Assembly: GCF_005860805.1 (NCBI RefSeq)
Contig: NZ_VCEJ01000002.1
Location: 2,154,375-2,218,374 of the forward strand
From: Dyadobacter luticola
GTDB taxonomy: Bacteria > Bacteroidota > Bacteroidia > Cytophagales > Spirosomataceae
Direction: 5' to 3'
Length of the DNA: 64,000 bases
The translations under genes were made by a program, and so were the position numbers. The first letter of the stretch is position 1. Each line of letters opens with the position of its first letter. Of the stretch, positions 61,782 to 64,000 are shown piece by piece. The notes under the pieces were generated by a model. The model was not told where the DNA came from, made no database searches, and was given only the letters and a program-made list of their open reading frames with translations.

Positions 61782-62714
61782 ATGAATATCCAGCAACTGG
61801 AATATATTGTCGCCGTTGATAATTACCGGCATTTTATTCATGCGGCGGAGCATTGTAATGTCACGCAGCCTACTTTGTCGATGATGATCAGGAAGTTGGA
61901 GGAGGAATTGTCGGTGAAGATTTTTGATCGGACGAAACAGCCTATCGTACCGACAAGTATCGGTCGTGAGATTATTGACCAGGCGAAAGTGATTTTGCGA
62001 GAGGCTTCGCGGATGAATGAAATTGCCAAACATTTTAATGGTGATCTTTCCGGCGAGCTGCGGGTCGGGATTATTCCTACGATTGCGCCTTACTTACTGC
62101 CGCATTTTGTTAATCCATTCATTTCCAATTACCCGGACATTAAACTGCACGTTTCAGAAATGATCACGGAGCGCATTATTTCGGAATTGAAAATTGGAAA
62201 CCTGGATGTCGGAATCATCGCATCGCTTTCAGAGGAAAACAGTTTGCAGGAAATCCCCTTGTACAAAGAGCGGTTTTATGCTTACGTTTCGGAAGATACC
62301 GGGCTCTACAACAAACAATACATTCTCCCGACCGACATTGAGCCTAACCAGCTCTGGCTCCTGGAAGAGGGACATTGTTTCCGCACGCAAATCCAGCGAT
62401 TGTGCGAATTGAGCCGCAACAGCCAGTTTGGCAGCAGTTTCAGCTACCGCTCGGGCAGCATTGAAACATTGATCCGCATGGTGGAAAAAAATGGTGGTAT
62501 CACCATTCTCCCCGAAATGGCCGTCATGGAATTGTCCGAAGAAAGAAAAAAACACATTCGCCACTTCAAATTCCCCGAACCCGCCCGGGAAGTCTGCCTG
62601 ATCGTCAATCGGGAACAGATGAAAGCAAGGCTGATTGATGCACTGAAAGTGGGTATTACGAGTTATCTGCCGCAGGAGATTTTTGGGGCGCGGGAGGAAC
62701 TTAGGATTTTGTAA
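61782..62714 (+). CDS. oxyR: Hydrogen peroxide-sensing LysR regulator OxyR
   Basis: A 310-residue LysR-type regulator. The N-terminal helix-turn-helix is MNIQQLEYIVAVDNYRHFIH and CNVTQPTLSMMIRKLEEELS. The effector domain contains WLLEEGHCFRTQIQRLCEL, where Cys199 and Cys208 have the same spacing and position as the redox pair of the known enterobacterial OxyR. Oxidation by peroxide should form a disulfide and switch on antioxidant genes. No catalase or peroxiredoxin gene is adjacent, so it acts at distant targets. The start at 61782 matches the family length. Confidence 0.93.
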   Translation: MNIQQLEYIVAVDNYRHFIHAAEHCNVTQPTLSMMIRKLEEELSVKIFDRTKQPIVPTSIGREIIDQAKVILREASRMNEIAKHFNGDLSGELRVGIIPTIAPYLLPHFVNPFISNYPDIKLHVSEMITERIISELKIGNLDVGIIASLSEENSLQEIPLYKERFYAYVSEDTGLYNKQYILPTDIEPNQLWLLEEGHCFRTQIQRLCELSRNSQFGSSFSYRSGSIETLIRMVEKNGGITILPEMAVMELSEERKKHIRHFKFPEPAREVCLIVNREQMKARLIDALKVGITSYLPQEIFGAREELRIL

Positions 62715-62742
62715 CTATCAAAAAGTTTTTGATGTTGGAGCG

Positions 62743-63924
62743 CTAACGAATGTTGCCACCCCAAATATACCCGTCAAAAATTTGAGCAGGATTTCGTCCG
62801 ATTACGTAAGATCTTAGGATATCAAGATTCTTGGCGAGGGATTCGGTGTTTTTTAAATCTGCCGCGGTTGCCGTTTCTTTAACTTCAAAGCAAGCTTTTT
62901 TGTCGACGATAAAATCGATTTCCCGGCCCGTTTTTAGCTGGTAATAAGCAACTTCTCCTTTATGCATTAATTGATTAAACACCGCATTTTCAAATTTCGA
63001 CCCACTGCTCAGATCGCCTGAAAGTGATGCTATACCATTGTCGAGAAAGTATACTTTTTTAGACTTTACAATCTCCCGGTCCGGGCTGTTGGAAAGGACA
63101 GGGATCGTCTTGATCAGGTAGCTTTTTTCCAGAAGATCGAGGTAATTTTCGACGGTGCCCCTGCTCAATGATGTCAAACTGGTTAATTTGGAAATATCCA
63201 GCTTTGTACCAATTCTGACAGATAGCAACCGGATGAGCTTAAACAGATTGACCGGATTACGGATATCAGAAAGGACGGCCAAATCAAAATTCATATAGGA
63301 ACTCAGGATATCGCTGATTAGATCCTTTTTTTCTGAAACTGATTCAGCAAGAACCACTTCTGGAAAACCGCCGTAATTAATGTAAGAATCGTAGTAGCCT
63401 TTAAGCCGCTCGAACTCTGAGGGAACATATTTACCAATATTCTCAAAGTCAAATGATGCGGCTTTCACGCCATTAAATGACAGAAGCTCGCCAAAATGGA
63501 GGGGGAAAATTTCAAAGATTTTTTTCCTGCCCGCTAATGATTCGGAAAACTGGTTTTTCATGTAATAAGCACTAGAACCTGTTACGATAAATTTAATGTC
63601 GTACGTATCGTAGATGTATTTGAGTACGCTCGGAAGATTAGGCACTAGCTGAATTTCATCGATTGCAATCAGAACCTTCTTACTGAAATCTGTCCCCTGC
63701 TGCGTTAACGCATAAACGATCGTTTCATAGTTCTCCTCCGCGAAGAGCATTCGAATATCAATTCGCTCTAAATCAAAATAATGTTTCTGAGCAATATTGG
63801 ATTGTGCAAGAAGTTGTTTGACGAGAGACGTTTTTCCCGTCCGTCTCATGCCTGTCAGCACAGTAATTTGCTTTCTGGAAAGATGGTCAAGTAAGGATGG
63901 ATATATGGTCCGGGGCAAAAACAT
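62743..63924 (-). CDS. AAA_14/DUF4143 ATPase
   Basis: A 393-residue ATPase. Walker A is VLTGMRRTGKTSLVKQLL (residues about 22-39), and Walker B is KKVLIAIDEIQLVPNL near residue 90, followed by the sensor KFIVTGSSAYYMKNQFSESL. The C-terminal DUF4143 domain has a nuclease-like fold, with YYQLKTGREIDFIVDKKACF near residue 340 (the E-x-D-F-I-V motif) and the CFEVK end. Such proteins occur in bacteria and archaea as mobile, often strain-specific genes, and their cellular role is not established. It is AT-rich and complete within the window. Confidence 0.9.
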   Translation of the reverse strand: MFLPRTIYPSLLDHLSRKQITVLTGMRRTGKTSLVKQLLAQSNIAQKHYFDLERIDIRMLFAEENYETIVYALTQQGTDFSKKVLIAIDEIQLVPNLPSVLKYIYDTYDIKFIVTGSSAYYMKNQFSESLAGRKKIFEIFPLHFGELLSFNGVKAASFDFENIGKYVPSEFERLKGYYDSYINYGGFPEVVLAESVSEKKDLISDILSSYMNFDLAVLSDIRNPVNLFKLIRLLSVRIGTKLDISKLTSLTSLSRGTVENYLDLLEKSYLIKTIPVLSNSPDREIVKSKKVYFLDNGIASLSGDLSSGSKFENAVFNQLMHKGEVAYYQLKTGREIDFIVDKKACFEVKETATAADLKNTESLAKNLDILRSYVIGRNPAQIFDGYIWGGNIR

Positions 63925-64000
63925 GCTTTACTATTTTATAGACAGTTGGCCATCCTTACAATACTATTTACAATCAAAAAATTGAAATTAGGAATACTAT

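Noticed and set aside
1..64000. tRNA, rRNA, insertion sequence or integrase genes
   Set aside because: I looked for cloverleaf-like sequences, rRNA segments and transposase or recombinase motifs and found none.

Overview
The window reads as a chromosomal segment of a Bacteroidota bacterium, most likely Cytophagales close to Dyadobacter or Spirosoma. This rests on three SusC/SusD pairs, FecI/FecR-type sigma/anti-sigma pairs, a TonB receptor followed by a DUF4249 lipoprotein, a type IX secretion sorting domain, and several promoters of the Bacteroidota form TTG-N19/21-TAnnTTTG. There is no rRNA, tRNA, CRISPR array, transposase or integrase that I can see. Most of the DNA is moderately GC-balanced; 49.4-52.5 kb and a few small spots are visibly AT-richer.

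Layout. 0-4 kb: a minus-strand group of an MFS exporter, an ArsR-type repressor with two clear operators, an SRPBCC protein and an alpha/beta hydrolase cut by the window edge, then a VOC protein. 4.1-8.4 kb: a coupled operon of a FAD oxidoreductase, a seven-helix membrane protein that looks like a membrane terpene cyclase, and a sensor histidine kinase. 9-14 kb: a Fic protein with operators around its promoter, a DUF1080 protein, a DoxX-like protein and a GH67 alpha-glucuronidase. 14-19 kb: a SusC/SusD pair. 19.6-25.9 kb: a DUF748-like protein, an MntA/HepT module with a frameshifted toxin, a large cupredoxin/propeller/HEAT protein, and a Xre-RES toxin-antitoxin pair.

26-41.2 kb: a long minus-strand carbohydrate locus. 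Two SusC/SusD pairs lie upstream of a sugar isomerase-like TIM barrel, a double DUF1080 protein, a Gfo/Idh/MocA oxidoreductase and a DUF6807 protein. The set suggests uptake of a glycoside followed by oxidation-dependent (3-keto) cleavage instead of classical glycosidases. 41.7-46.6 kb: a truncated FecR-like gene, a divergent ECF sigma factor bracketed by two copies of a 32-bp motif, a TonB receptor broken by one in-frame stop, and its DUF4249 partner.

46.7-52.5 kb: alaS, a HigB/HigA pair, and an AT-rich stretch with an ATP-grasp gene, an unknown gene and an MNT-HEPN fusion. A decayed copy of the start of the MNT-HEPN gene lies on the other side of the ATP-grasp gene. 52.6-59.7 kb: a CHRD lipoprotein, an LpxL-like acyltransferase, two related GAQIAG-repeat outer-surface proteins (one carrying STN and carboxypeptidase-like domains and sitting in an ECF sigma/FecR operon), and a small exported repeat protein. 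59.8-64 kb: remains of a type IX secretion cargo gene, a KilA-N protein with a palindromic operator at its start codon, OxyR, and a DUF4143 ATPase.

The most unusual items are the ECF-FecR-STN-repeat operon, the FAD/terpene-cyclase-like/kinase operon, the operator layouts at the ArsR, Fic and KilA-N genes, the twin motif around the orphan ECF sigma gene, and several genes broken by a single recent lesion.
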